In this document: positions 44,262-53,724 of the stretch, piece after piece | Layout of the letters: the number at the start of each line of letters is the position of its first letter | How positions within the stretch are numbered: position 1 is the first letter of the stretch | NCBI RefSeq assembly: GCF_009176545.1 | Contig: NZ_VTOJ01000003.1 | Location: forward strand, 1 to 64,000 | Source of the DNA: Salinigranum salinum | GTDB lineage: Archaea > Halobacteriota > Halobacteria > Halobacteriales > Haloferacaceae | Reading direction: 5' to 3' | Length of the DNA stretch: 64,000 nucleotides | The notes under the pieces: generated by a model | The model's database searches: none | Seen by the model: the letters and a program-made list of their open reading frames with translations, nothing else | Told to the model about the DNA's origin: nothing | Program-made: the position numbers and the translations under genes

Positions 44262-44741
44262 TTACTGGTACCGTGGGTCCTCATCCGGAGGTGGATACTG
44301 AACGACTGGATCACCCTTCTCGTTCGTTACCGCAGGGGGTCTGTCACTCGGCTCCTCATCCATGACGTCTTTGAGAATCGCGTAGAAGCGCCACTCCGAA
44401 CCATAATCGAACAGATAGCAGATCCGGTCACGTACGTCGAGATCCAGCCGCGTGATCACGTCAGCAATCGTCGTCTCCGCAGCGTTGTAGACCGTTTCGT
44501 CGCGCGCCATCGGGCCACCGCTCGGGAGGTCTTCGTACTCTTCGGGACGCTGGTATTTCACCGGACTCTCCCAGTAGTCCTCGTCAGTCCCGAAAAACCA
44601 GAGGTGCTCCTGATTCAGCCCAACAGCCTCGTTGATCGTCGCCTGAAACGCTGTGAGTGGACGGTCACCTCCGATCACGATATCGCGCCAGAGACCTCTG
44701 GGGTCTGCCGCGAGTTTCACGCGGAATCGATAGGCCGTCAT
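44262..44741 (-). CDS. Plasmid pRiA4b ORF-3-like protein
   Basis: This 159-residue protein matches the pRiA4b ORF-3 family (also annotated as an IS1096 TnpR-like passenger): YRFRVKLAADPRGLWRDIVI at the N-terminus, FQATINEAVGL, HLWFF and YLFDYGSEWRFYAIL. The family is widespread on plasmids and its function is unknown. It lies three bases after the 330-residue gene upstream, so the two form an operon. Confidence 0.82.
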   Translation of the reverse strand: MTAYRFRVKLAADPRGLWRDIVIGGDRPLTAFQATINEAVGLNQEHLWFFGTDEDYWESPVKYQRPEEYEDLPSGGPMARDETVYNAAETTIADVITRLDLDVRDRICYLFDYGSEWRFYAILKDVMDEEPSDRPPAVTNEKGDPVVQYPPPDEDPRYQ

Positions 44742-44744
44742 CGC

Positions 44745-45722
44745 TCACTGTACCTCCGCACCCGTCCGAAAACTCGTGAGCTCGTCGATACGGGCCTCCA
44801 GTTCCTCAATCTCGTGACGGAGTGCATCACCGTCGTCACCTTCGGTGCCTGCAAGCCGATCTTTCAATCCCTGCAGCCGGGATTCCTTCACGTCTTCATC
44901 GACCTCCGCTTTCCGGACATACACCCGCTCGTCGATATCGTAGACATCCGACTCGGAGAGGTCCGTCACGTCGAGCGCTTCGTCGACCTTCTCGCGGTCA
45001 ACACCCAGAATGCGCTCACGGGGAATGCCAGCCGTTTCCAGTGCCGCGAGGACCTCTTCCTCATCCTTGAGCGTGCGCCGGCGCCGTGACGTCCGCTGGA
45101 CCGACCCGTACTGGCCGTACGTGGGTTGGTCGTCGTGGATTCGATCCAAGAGCACGTCGGAGACCCGCTGACGAAGATCGTCAGCGCCACGCTGAACGTC
45201 CGACAGCAGCGTGTAGAGATTCACGAGGGCTGGGGTATCTAACGTGGTGAGATCCGATACAGCGTGACGTTCGAGCGCATCGAGCAGGAGGAGGGCATCG
45301 CCATAGAGCTCGAGATCCTCCGGTTCAGTTCGCTCTGGACCATCACCACTGGTCGACTCGTGGGCGGTGTCGACGAGCTGTGTGGACGTTGGCTCGTCAG
45401 TTTCGGTGATCGTGCCCGCTCGCTCGTCGATGTCGAATCGGGGATGGAGGCTCAACACGGCGGGATATGGATCGGCGTCCGGTGGCAAGCGGTCAAGTTC
45501 GAACGCATCGGCCGTCTCCGTGAGCCGCTGATAGAGCGTTTCGAACTGTTCGCGGTGGAGGGGACGAGACTCACCAGACTCGGCGAGTTCGATGATGATG
45601 CGGTGCTCCTGGACATCGGTGATGCAAAATCGAATGTCCGAGAGTGGCGTCCTGAGTGTGGCTCCCTCCGGGAGCGCCTCGCATTCCTCCAAGAGCGTGT
45701 GCCACCTCGCGCTGAAGGACAT
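44745..45722 (-). CDS. Unknown protein with C-terminal coiled coil
   Basis: This 325-residue acidic protein starts at ATG 45722; a GTG 15 bases upstream is possible. The N-terminal half has strands IRFCITDVQEHRIIIEL and helices. The C-terminal third has a RERILGVDREKVDEALDVTD region that resembles a small helical DNA- or RNA-binding fold and a final coiled coil (DALRHEIEELEARIDELTSF). It is first in an operon with the pRiA4b ORF-3-like gene, divergent from XPB-Bax1. Confidence 0.5.
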   Translation of the reverse strand: MSFSARWHTLLEECEALPEGATLRTPLSDIRFCITDVQEHRIIIELAESGESRPLHREQFETLYQRLTETADAFELDRLPPDADPYPAVLSLHPRFDIDERAGTITETDEPTSTQLVDTAHESTSGDGPERTEPEDLELYGDALLLLDALERHAVSDLTTLDTPALVNLYTLLSDVQRGADDLRQRVSDVLLDRIHDDQPTYGQYGSVQRTSRRRRTLKDEEEVLAALETAGIPRERILGVDREKVDEALDVTDLSESDVYDIDERVYVRKAEVDEDVKESRLQGLKDRLAGTEGDDGDALRHEIEELEARIDELTSFRTGAEVQ

Positions 45723-45892
45723 ATCAAGCGATAGCACGAGCGCATGCTAAAACGTACCGTGGTAAGAGCGGTATACCGATACTGACTGAGTCGGGCAGAC
45801 AGCACAGTGAATCGGCAGGCCACAACAGACGGGCAGGACAAGTGGTCAACCCACAGATTGAATCTGACGGGTCGCGTGTACCGTCGTAGCGA

Positions 45893-47305
45893 ATGCGGAT
45901 CGAATTCGACGACGGAACACTCCTCCTCCGGGACGCGCCGGATAACGTCCCCCATGCGGAGTGGGACGACCGCGTCGACGAGTATCGGACACAGGCCTAT
46001 CGGTATCAAGCTCTCCTCGAATGGGCCGGGGCATTGACGGGCAGCGACAACCAGGCAACGCTCCGCAACGGCTTCGTCGACTCCGTCGAAGATGCTGCCA
46101 GGGCCTACCCGGCCCTTGATCTCACACCAGCGCTCCACATCGAACCGCGTGACTACCAACAGGCCGCGCTCGACGCCTGGATCGACCACGGCCGGCGGGG
46201 TAGCGTCATCCTCCCGACGGGCAGCGGGAAGACCTTCCTCGGCTTGCAGGCGATCGCCGACGCCGGCGTCAGTGCTCTCGTCGTCACCCCGACGATCGAT
46301 CTGATGAACCAGTGGCACGCCACGCTTACCAATGCGTTCGGTGACCAACTTGCAGAACCGATTGGCGTCCTCGGCGGAGGCAGCCACGATGTGACCGCCA
46401 TCACGGTTACGACCTACGACAGCGCCTACCGCTACATCAACGAGTACGGGGACCAATTCGGCCTGCTTGTCGTCGACGAGGAACACCACCTCCCAGCACC
46501 GACCTACCAGCAGATTCCCGAGATGACCATCGCCCCCTATCGGCTCGGGTTGACCGCGACGTACGAGCGGCCCGACGGCAAACACGAACTGCTAGAGGAC
46601 CTCATCGGCCCCGTCGTCTATCGGGAGGACGTCGACGAACTCGCGGGGGAGTACCTCAGTGAGTACGAGACGATCCACATGTCGGTCAATCTCACTCCCG
46701 ACGAGCGCTCCGAGTACGATGAGGAGTACCAGATCTATCGCGACTACGTCGACAGCCACGAGTTCGACCTCTGGAAGGAGGAAGGCTACGCGGAGTTCCT
46801 CAAACGCACCTCCTACGATCCCCAGGGCCGTCGAGCGCTCATCGCGAAGCAGCGCGCCGAACGAATCGCTCGGACGGCACACAAGAAACTCGATACGCTC
46901 GACAACTTGCTCAAACGCCACCACGACGATCGGACGATCATCTTCACCGCCAACAACGACTTCGCCTACGACATCTCTCAAGAGTTCATCGTCCCCTGTA
47001 TCACCCACCAGACCAAGACTGACGAACGCACCGAGATCCTCGAGCGGTTCCGCACCGGCGAGTACTCGATACTCGTCACCTCACAGGTCCTCGACGAAGG
47101 GATCGACGTGCCAGCCGCCAACGTCGGGATCATCCTCTCGGGGAGCGCCTCGAAGCGCCAGTATGCCCAGCGACTCGGCCGGATCCTCCGACCGACCGAT
47201 GACCGCCAGCCAGCCCGACTCTACGAGATTATTACGGCCGACACAATGGAGACGTACGTCTCCCAGCGGCGACGGGAAGGGGTGAGTGCCAGTGCTGACG
47301 GCTAA
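45893..47305 (+). CDS. XPB/Rad25-type DNA helicase
   Basis: This 470-residue superfamily 2 helicase has a Q-motif-like RDYQQAALDAW, the motif I PTGSGKTFLG, a DEEH box (VVDEEHHLP), motif III LTATYERPDG and motif VI QRLGRILRP, with the DUF790/Bax1 partner immediately downstream. XPB unwinds damaged DNA for repair. In archaea it forms a complex with the Bax1 nuclease, and here the genes overlap by 14 bases. It belongs to a widespread chromosomal and plasmid-borne haloarchaeal pair. It may act in repair of, or defence against, incoming DNA. Confidence 0.9.
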   Translation: MRIEFDDGTLLLRDAPDNVPHAEWDDRVDEYRTQAYRYQALLEWAGALTGSDNQATLRNGFVDSVEDAARAYPALDLTPALHIEPRDYQQAALDAWIDHGRRGSVILPTGSGKTFLGLQAIADAGVSALVVTPTIDLMNQWHATLTNAFGDQLAEPIGVLGGGSHDVTAITVTTYDSAYRYINEYGDQFGLLVVDEEHHLPAPTYQQIPEMTIAPYRLGLTATYERPDGKHELLEDLIGPVVYREDVDELAGEYLSEYETIHMSVNLTPDERSEYDEEYQIYRDYVDSHEFDLWKEEGYAEFLKRTSYDPQGRRALIAKQRAERIARTAHKKLDTLDNLLKRHHDDRTIIFTANNDFAYDISQEFIVPCITHQTKTDERTEILERFRTGEYSILVTSQVLDEGIDVPAANVGIILSGSASKRQYAQRLGRILRPTDDRQPARLYEIITADTMETYVSQRRREGVSASADG

Positions 47306-48647
47306 CCTCGCCCGCTCGCGGACAACCGACGAGACGGTCACGCCGCTATTCATCGATCCCAACGAGGAACGGTACCGAGAAACCGCCCGAGAACTCATCA
47401 GACTGTTTCAGGAACACCTGGAGGAACCGAAGGGTGATCTCGAGGCCGCGATCGACGAGCTGACCGTCGCAGATACCGACTACAAGATCGTCCAGGGGCT
47501 CGCGAAGCTCCTCACAGACGAGTGTGAGTTCGAGATGGTCGCGCCAGCCGAGCCCCGCGAGATACGTCGGCGGCTCTTCGAGAAAGCGAACGAGCGCTAT
47601 CCCATCGTCCGCCAGCCCACGCTTGGTGAGGACACGCAGAAACTGGAGGTGTACAGTGCAGTCGCCGATGGGTTGGGTATCTCGCTCGAAGACTGCTATC
47701 GCGGGATGTACGCCGATCTGGAGGATAACAAGCGACTCGTTCGGATCGGGACGCGAACCGCGGAACAGTATGCCGGTGAGAACGGGGCGTCGACGTCCAC
47801 GACGGCGCTGACCGGCAGTAGTGCCGGAGACTACGAACACACCGACCTCACGGTCGACTGGTTGCTGACCCGCTACAACCTCGCGCTCGCCCAGGCGGTG
47901 CTGTACGACGCGACCGAGATGCGGATTCGCGTGTGGGACCACTTCGGGACGGTGTTCAGCTACGTGAAACTGTTCGGGCTGATGCACCGTTTCTATCCGA
48001 TCGACGCCGAGGGTGAACGCATCGCGAGTACGGATCTCGCGGCCGGCTACGAAGCCGTGCTGGACGGGCCAGCATCGCTGTTTTCCCAGTCCCGGAAGTA
48101 CGGCATCCGAATGGCGAACTTCCTCCCGGCATTGCCCCTCTGTGAGCGGTGGGAGATGAACGCTAAAATCCTCGTCGACGAGACGACAGGCGAGACGCGA
48201 CGGTTCACACTCGACCACACAGAGGGACTCGGATCACACTACAGTGCTGGTGAGCGCTTCGATAGTGACGTCGAACGGACGCTAGCTCAGAAGTGGGAGC
48301 GGGCAAATACCGAGTGGGAACTCGTGCGTGAGGACGACGTGTTTGACCTCGGTGCCGAGGTGATGATCCCCGACTTCGCAATCGAACATCCTGACGGGCG
48401 GCGAGCGATCTTCGAGATCGTCGGCTTCTGGACACCCGAATATCTGGATTCGAAGTTAGCGAAGATTCGAGAGGTGAAGGCCGAGAATTTCGTGCTGGCC
48501 GTCTCGGAGCGACTGGACTGTGCGGGCGAGGAGTTCGGCCAGGCGGCTGGTCGAGTCCTGTGGTTCAAAACCGGGATTCACGTCTACGACGTGGTTGAAC
48601 TGGCAGAGACGTTTGCTGCGGACACCTGTGAGGCAGGTTGTCTGTGA
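47292..48647 (+). CDS. Bax1-type nuclease (DUF790), XPB partner
   Basis: This 451-residue protein has the Bax1 N-terminus LTANLARSR, VTPLFIDPNE, and ERYRETARELI. It has a central DUF790 region and a C-terminal PD-(D/E)XK nuclease core (IPDFAIEHPDGR then IFEIVGFW; the Asp and Glu are visible). The start is a GTG at 47292 inside the XPB gene; a GTG at 47286 is also possible. The XPB-Bax1 complex cuts bubble and 3'-overhang DNA in nucleotide excision repair. Its conservation of catalytic residues suggests it is functional. Confidence 0.88.
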   Translation: MLTANLARSRTTDETVTPLFIDPNEERYRETARELIRLFQEHLEEPKGDLEAAIDELTVADTDYKIVQGLAKLLTDECEFEMVAPAEPREIRRRLFEKANERYPIVRQPTLGEDTQKLEVYSAVADGLGISLEDCYRGMYADLEDNKRLVRIGTRTAEQYAGENGASTSTTALTGSSAGDYEHTDLTVDWLLTRYNLALAQAVLYDATEMRIRVWDHFGTVFSYVKLFGLMHRFYPIDAEGERIASTDLAAGYEAVLDGPASLFSQSRKYGIRMANFLPALPLCERWEMNAKILVDETTGETRRFTLDHTEGLGSHYSAGERFDSDVERTLAQKWERANTEWELVREDDVFDLGAEVMIPDFAIEHPDGRRAIFEIVGFWTPEYLDSKLAKIREVKAENFVLAVSERLDCAGEEFGQAAGRVLWFKTGIHVYDVVELAETFAADTCEAGCL

Positions 48648-48822
48648 CCGTCTCGCGGTCTGATTGGTCCCAGCAGAAGCCCCCATTCAACTGGACTCAA
48701 ACAGACCATCTGCTATAATCAGAAACCGCCGTAGTTGTCTGCCAATACAAGTGAGGGGAGATAGGGATAGATTAGTCTATGACCGAGAAATCTCAGTCGA
48801 ATCTAAGGAAACCATCTCAACA

Positions 48823-49546
48823 CTAGTTTTTCTCTCGCCCAGCCCAGCTACCCGCAAATCCGAGAATACTGATAGCGAGACGGGCGTCACCGGCGGCCAC
48901 ATCGGCGATGCGAGAGAGCTGCTCGTCGAAGATATCGTCCTCGTTAGACCCCACTTCGCACGACCGCTCAGAATGTCGTACAGCCGCTCGTCGTGGTACT
49001 TGTCCATCCGGACCGTGTTCGCTGGAGCGCAAGCGACTCACGAGATGTTAGTCGACGCGGCCGAACAGCTCTTTTCTTTGTTCGCGAAGCATGATCGCGA
49101 ACTGCGGGAGGCTGTGGAGGTCGTAAATGACGCTTGGATTTTCGAGTTGATCGACCTCGTCGAGGATGACGACGGTTCGAGGCCCGTCATGTTGCTGGAG
49201 GCAGTCGATGGGGGGGTGTCGACCGTCGGTGGATGTGGATCGTCGCGCCGAGGTCATCGAGGATCTGGTAGAGTGTAGGAAACGGAGCGTAGTTAGGCCA
49301 GCAGTTGACGTATGTTGCCTCCACTTCGAGGGTTTCTTCACGCAATCGTTCCGTGACAAACTGCGAGATACAGGTCTTCCCGGTCCCGCTGGCTCCGGTG
49401 ACCATGGCAGTCTCGGTGGGTTCACCGTTTGTGATTGGTTCGAGGACGCTGGAGAAGTGGTTGATCTCGGCGTCGCGATGCTCGACTTCTTGAGGGACGA
49501 ATCGGGCGCCGAGGACGCGATTATCACGGATTATCTGTTGCCAGCA
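48823..49546 (-). pseudogene. Degraded orc1/cdc6 initiator gene
   Basis: Read on the minus strand from about 49540 leftward, pieces of an Orc1/Cdc6 protein appear in different frames. First come FVPQEVEHRDAEINH and the P-loop GASGTGKTCISQ, then, after a frame change, TVVILDEVDQLENPSVIYDL. After further shifts come MSRLRSSEH, MDKYHDERLYDIL and IADVAAGDARLAISIL. At least four frame disruptions are present and the C-terminal winged helix is missing. The gene cannot make a functional initiator. It once gave this replicon an origin-binding protein, so an origin may have lain nearby, and replication now depends on another initiator. Confidence 0.85.
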
Positions 49547-49806
49547 GATTTTTGCCAGCCTAGTTATAAAAGCGTAACCAAAAATTTTCCCCGAAAGTAA
49601 TTTCAAAATGGTGCCATTGTTTCGAAAAAAGAGTTATAAGGCCTATTTATCGACATCTGATAGGACCTTCAGCCCGTCTATTTCCGGAAATCGTAGGTTT
49701 TCTGGATTTGAACACGGGCGGAATACCCTGATTATCCAGATTTGAGTCACGTTAGGGGCTTGTAAACTGGAGGTTTAGATAGTGTCGTGGAATACACTTA
49801 TTCCAT
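49547..49806. other. AT-rich intergenic boundary of the defence island
   Basis: No gene. A TTTATAA-like element near 49563-49570 (minus strand) would have served the orc1/cdc6 gene. An ATGGTGCCAT near-palindrome lies at 49607-49616. A TTTAGATA near 49773-49780 could be the promoter of the EVE-McrB gene. It marks the left edge of the AT-richer defence island. Confidence 0.45.
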
Positions 49807-52356
49807 GTGGCAGAGAAGTGCGGAGAAATGCCCGAAGTAGAGATGATTGGAAGCAGTCTAGATCTATCCGAGATACGGGAACTACTAATTGGATCTCTTG
49901 GTGATTCGGTCAAGTGGCATAGCTCTGTTGAAAACAGACCGCTTGAGCTACATCTAAAAGATCCGCTTCCATCGAAAGTCAGGCTCTATCTATACAACCT
50001 CGTCCCTTCAGGACGCGAAGAGGAATTTAAAGTCAACGTACGACTCCCTGCCCACGAAGGTGGCGACGAAGACCATGCTGCTCCTGACCGCTCAGGGGGA
50101 TACCTAACGATGCTCGGCGGATATCACGAACACCACGAGGTCTTCGCATTTTGGGACGATGATCTCCACGAAGAATACGGCTCAGTATCTCCTCTCCAAG
50201 TTCAATCAGAGACCATAGGTAGGGCCATATCCGAGGGACTGACTACTCAACAAAGAGCGACTGCAGGCCTTGGCGGTGAAACAGTCATCGTTGCACAGCC
50301 AGATCGCGTCGGTGAAGCTATCGAAATGCGAGACCGGCTGATCAAGATCCGTACTCTTCTACACGAGTTCCTTCCAGATGGATGGCGGGATAACGGCTCC
50401 CGGGCACAGACGATTGAACGGGTTGTGGATGTCTTTCTCGAAGGAACTCCGCGAGATCGGTCTACTGAAAAACGGCGAGAGATGGCTCAACAGGTTGTTG
50501 CTGATGACTTGGGGAACACTCTGGACACGGTTCAAGACAAATTCCGAGGAGAACTTTGGGAAGACCGGGATCCGGGCAGTGAGGGATATCAGCGGAGGTA
50601 TCTTGACCCGATATTGGAGGAGATCGAGAGCGTCTGGAGAGACGAGGAAACCAAGATTGAAGAATTGCTGGAAGAGGACGAAAAGTCGGATCATCCTCTC
50701 ATTGCATACCTTGAAGAAAGCGAACCCACGGTCTCGGTGTACTCATTCTCCGCGCCACCGGATCGATGGTGGACCTCCGCCCGCTACAACATACTCCCCT
50801 TTATACAGGACAACCAGGAACACTGGGAGGAGATTTCTCCGGGGGATGTCGTACTATTCTACTCACTGACCGAACCAGCGAATACTGATCTTTCTGACCA
50901 GTCTGAAGGCCTAATCGGAGCTGCCATACTCGGAGAGAAGTACGTCAAGGAAGACGACTGGTGGTGGGAGGAACCGGAAGACGCCGAGAGCTTCGAGTAT
51001 GTGGCAAGGTTCGACCGGGTGTTCTATACTGGCCAAATCGAGAACATCAACCTCAACCTAGGAACGGAGACCTCAGACAAAGAGGATTCCGCACAGGAGG
51101 AAGAATTAGAAGCACTGACCACGGATTTACTCGAAGTCTCGAAGGCCCACAGTATATGCCACAACGTTTTCGATGATCGGATGCCGGATGAAGAACCACT
51201 GGCTGCCTTCACATACGACGACGGATCCACTGAAACGGTTCGTCCCAAGGCCTTAATCCGAGAGATGGCCTCCAGTCTCCGTGAAGCACCGCCTGTGAAC
51301 ATTTACTCCGAGTTCTCGGGGTCCATAGATGCCGAACTGCTGAAAGGCCTTCATTTCCCTGACGGCGATAAAGAGATTCTTGACCAAATCGAGGCTGCGT
51401 TGCACGCTGGAAAACACGTTATCCTCACAGGGCCACCAGGGACAGGGAAGACCGAAATCGCAAGACGTGTAGTCAATGCACTGGCTGAACGATATTGGTG
51501 GCTGTATTCCGGATCACAGATGACGACGGCTACCTCTGACTGGTCGACCTTCGACACGGTCGGAGGCTACATGCCTGAAGAAGACGAGGATACGGACGGA
51601 GGTCTATCCTTCTCTCCAGGGATTATCCTTAACCGGTACAAAGACCGGGAAACTGAGACTCAACGGAACGAGCCGCTTGTAATCGACGAGCTAAACCGAG
51701 CTGATATCGACAAAGCGTTCGGACAGCTTTTCACAGTCCTATCAGGTCAATCCGTCCAGCTCCCATACACAAAAGACAACAAGGAGGTTGAGATAGTCTC
51801 CTCCGACCTGCTGGAGGAACTACCGAGATCTCACCAGTACGCTGTACCGGAGTCTTGGGTCATCTTTGCCACAATGAATACCTACGACAAGACCTCTCTG
51901 TATGAGATGAGTTATGCCTTCATGCGGCGGTTTTCCTTCATTCCCATCGATGTCCCAGAGCTTCCGGAAGAGGATGATCCGGACGAAGAGGAACTCCTAC
52001 GAGATCTCATGTCGGAGTACGTATCCACTTGGGATGGGATAGATGCTGACTCTGAAGAACAGATCGCGGTTGGCCGGGTCTGGAGGAATACCAACAACTC
52101 GGTCGACGCCCGGGCGATAGGCCCGGCTATCGTACAGGATATCCTCGCCACGATAACACAGTATCCCAGCTCTGATACGGAATTAGAGTACCGTCTGACG
52201 AACGCAGTGATTAGCTACATTTTCCCGCAGCTGGAGGGAGTTCCTGAACGCCGGCAAATCGTCAACAGCATCAAGAACTCGCCAGAGGTCAACGAGGAGA
52301 GAATCATGGAGGCAGCCAGGGAGATACTCCAAGTGTCCTTCGAAGACGATGAATAG
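49807..52356 (+). CDS. EVE-McrB type IV restriction GTPase/ATPase
   Basis: This is an 849-residue protein. The N-terminus (about 1-230) is an uncharacterised region with RLYLYNL and FAFWDDDLHEE. An EVE-like domain (about 300-420) carries a Trp/Tyr-rich cage (YSFSAPPDRWW, WEEISPGDVVLFYS), the type that reads modified bases. The AAA+ domain (about 530-720) has GPPGTGKTE, the McrB signature IDELNRADIDKAFGQL and FATMNTYD. McrB motors drive McrC to cut modified DNA. The start is GTG 49807 or ATG 49828; the latter has GGAG just before it. Its ATG-overlap with the next gene gives an operon. It converges with the BREX-like operon. Confidence 0.85.
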   Translation: MAEKCGEMPEVEMIGSSLDLSEIRELLIGSLGDSVKWHSSVENRPLELHLKDPLPSKVRLYLYNLVPSGREEEFKVNVRLPAHEGGDEDHAAPDRSGGYLTMLGGYHEHHEVFAFWDDDLHEEYGSVSPLQVQSETIGRAISEGLTTQQRATAGLGGETVIVAQPDRVGEAIEMRDRLIKIRTLLHEFLPDGWRDNGSRAQTIERVVDVFLEGTPRDRSTEKRREMAQQVVADDLGNTLDTVQDKFRGELWEDRDPGSEGYQRRYLDPILEEIESVWRDEETKIEELLEEDEKSDHPLIAYLEESEPTVSVYSFSAPPDRWWTSARYNILPFIQDNQEHWEEISPGDVVLFYSLTEPANTDLSDQSEGLIGAAILGEKYVKEDDWWWEEPEDAESFEYVARFDRVFYTGQIENINLNLGTETSDKEDSAQEEELEALTTDLLEVSKAHSICHNVFDDRMPDEEPLAAFTYDDGSTETVRPKALIREMASSLREAPPVNIYSEFSGSIDAELLKGLHFPDGDKEILDQIEAALHAGKHVILTGPPGTGKTEIARRVVNALAERYWWLYSGSQMTTATSDWSTFDTVGGYMPEEDEDTDGGLSFSPGIILNRYKDRETETQRNEPLVIDELNRADIDKAFGQLFTVLSGQSVQLPYTKDNKEVEIVSSDLLEELPRSHQYAVPESWVIFATMNTYDKTSLYEMSYAFMRRFSFIPIDVPELPEEDDPDEEELLRDLMSEYVSTWDGIDADSEEQIAVGRVWRNTNNSVDARAIGPAIVQDILATITQYPSSDTELEYRLTNAVISYIFPQLEGVPERRQIVNSIKNSPEVNEERIMEAAREILQVSFEDDE

Positions 52357-53713
52357 AGAAACAATCATCGACCAGCTAAGCCAGGATATCGTCTCCTACG
52401 TAATGGCCGGGTCGTTCGAGGAGTATCAAATCGCCCGCGAGATCAAACCAGAGGACCTCAATGAACGGTTTGAGGACTACCGCTTGCTACTCAACCTCCA
52501 CTTCGTGTTGAAGAGTGATGTCGTGGAGTTCGTCAGGAAACTCCCGAAGCGACTGAGAAGTATCAGCACCGAGACGAAGACTGTTTCTCGCACTCGGAGG
52601 GGTGCTGTAGACGGCCACATCAACTGGGGGGCGACGATGAAGAAACGCTACTCCCAGAACCCCTCGGATAACTCGTTGTTCGTCTGTGATAACCGTTCTG
52701 AGGACTACGACACACCTGAGAATCTAGTGCTGAAACGGTTGATATCGATAATATACGAGACCATAGACCAAGCAGAGGAGTACATCAAACATGAGTATGC
52801 ATGGGCGCAGGACACGTGGCGAGGAGAGGAAGAGCTCATCGATGAACTGAAGCAAATAGTGGAGCGGAATGTTCACGTCCGAAGGATCCGCTCCCCCGAG
52901 AATTACGAACCCACGGAGCGGATGCTAATCGCTGCAGAGAGCTCCCGTCAGCCTATTTACCAAGAAGCAGCAGACCTCCTCCGTACCCATGCCGCTCTAG
53001 TTGCCGGGGAAAAGGGAGAGATCAAGGACCTGTTGAATAACACGGCGATCACACCCGACGATGACGAGACTCTGTTCGAGCTATACGTTCTGTTCCGGTT
53101 TGTCTCCGTCTTGGAGTCCGTTCGTAGCCAACAGGCGCGATTCAAGCCGGTTCGAGCGGGGAGGAAAGAAGTCGCAACGTTCACCGGCGACCCTGAACTG
53201 GTGCTGTACTACGACCAAGCAGCCACAGATCGGAATCTTTCCTTTGTCACCGAGGAAGAGATCTCGGAGCGCGCTCTATCCCGCAGTGAGAAGGTGCAGG
53301 AGGTCGCGTACGATATCTCATGCCAATATTTTGATAGAGATTTTCAGAATTATACCAATCGGCCTGACGTCATAGTCCTCGAAATCCGTAACTCCGACTC
53401 TCATACCTACGAATACCTCATCACCGAGGTCAAGAACAGTACGAACACTGGCACGATAAGAACCGGGATCAAAGAGGCCCTTGAATATCTCGCCTTCCTC
53501 AGGGTTGATGATGAGTTCGCCTTCGGTGGGGACGATGGTGAGGAGAATTACTTCGGGAGCGGGTGGAACGGGCTTCTCGTCGTCCAGGATCTCGACAAGA
53601 AAACCGCTTCACTTGAGGAGCAATCGGATTCTGAAATCAAGATCTTGCAGGCCTCAGAGCTAGAGGATGGACTTAAGAAAGTGCTTGATAGAGCCGACTT
53701 GAACGTGGAATAA
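52349..53713 (+). CDS. McrC/DUF2357-type nuclease subunit
   Basis: This 454-residue protein overlaps the McrB-like stop by eight bases. Residues ~320-400 form a PD-(D/E)XK nuclease core with RPDVIVLEI (Asp) and YLITEVKNS (Glu-x-Lys). The N-terminal region (about 30-130) with DYDTPENLVLK is the DUF2357-like part of McrC relatives. As McrC subunit it would cleave DNA bound and translocated by the EVE-McrB partner. Motifs look intact. It ends 11 bases before the 3' end of the Dam-like gene on the opposite strand. Confidence 0.82.
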   Translation: MNRETIIDQLSQDIVSYVMAGSFEEYQIAREIKPEDLNERFEDYRLLLNLHFVLKSDVVEFVRKLPKRLRSISTETKTVSRTRRGAVDGHINWGATMKKRYSQNPSDNSLFVCDNRSEDYDTPENLVLKRLISIIYETIDQAEEYIKHEYAWAQDTWRGEEELIDELKQIVERNVHVRRIRSPENYEPTERMLIAAESSRQPIYQEAADLLRTHAALVAGEKGEIKDLLNNTAITPDDDETLFELYVLFRFVSVLESVRSQQARFKPVRAGRKEVATFTGDPELVLYYDQAATDRNLSFVTEEEISERALSRSEKVQEVAYDISCQYFDRDFQNYTNRPDVIVLEIRNSDSHTYEYLITEVKNSTNTGTIRTGIKEALEYLAFLRVDDEFAFGGDDGEENYFGSGWNGLLVVQDLDKKTASLEEQSDSEIKILQASELEDGLKKVLDRADLNVE

Positions 53714-53724
53714 AACATCTGTAT

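Noticed and set aside
45452-46585. A 377-residue minus-strand frame
   Set aside because: It runs antisense to the XPB helicase and through the divergent promoter gap; the helicase motifs identify the real gene.
47346-48218. A 290-residue minus-strand frame
   Set aside because: It is antisense to the Bax1 nuclease and has no acidic bias or recognisable motif.
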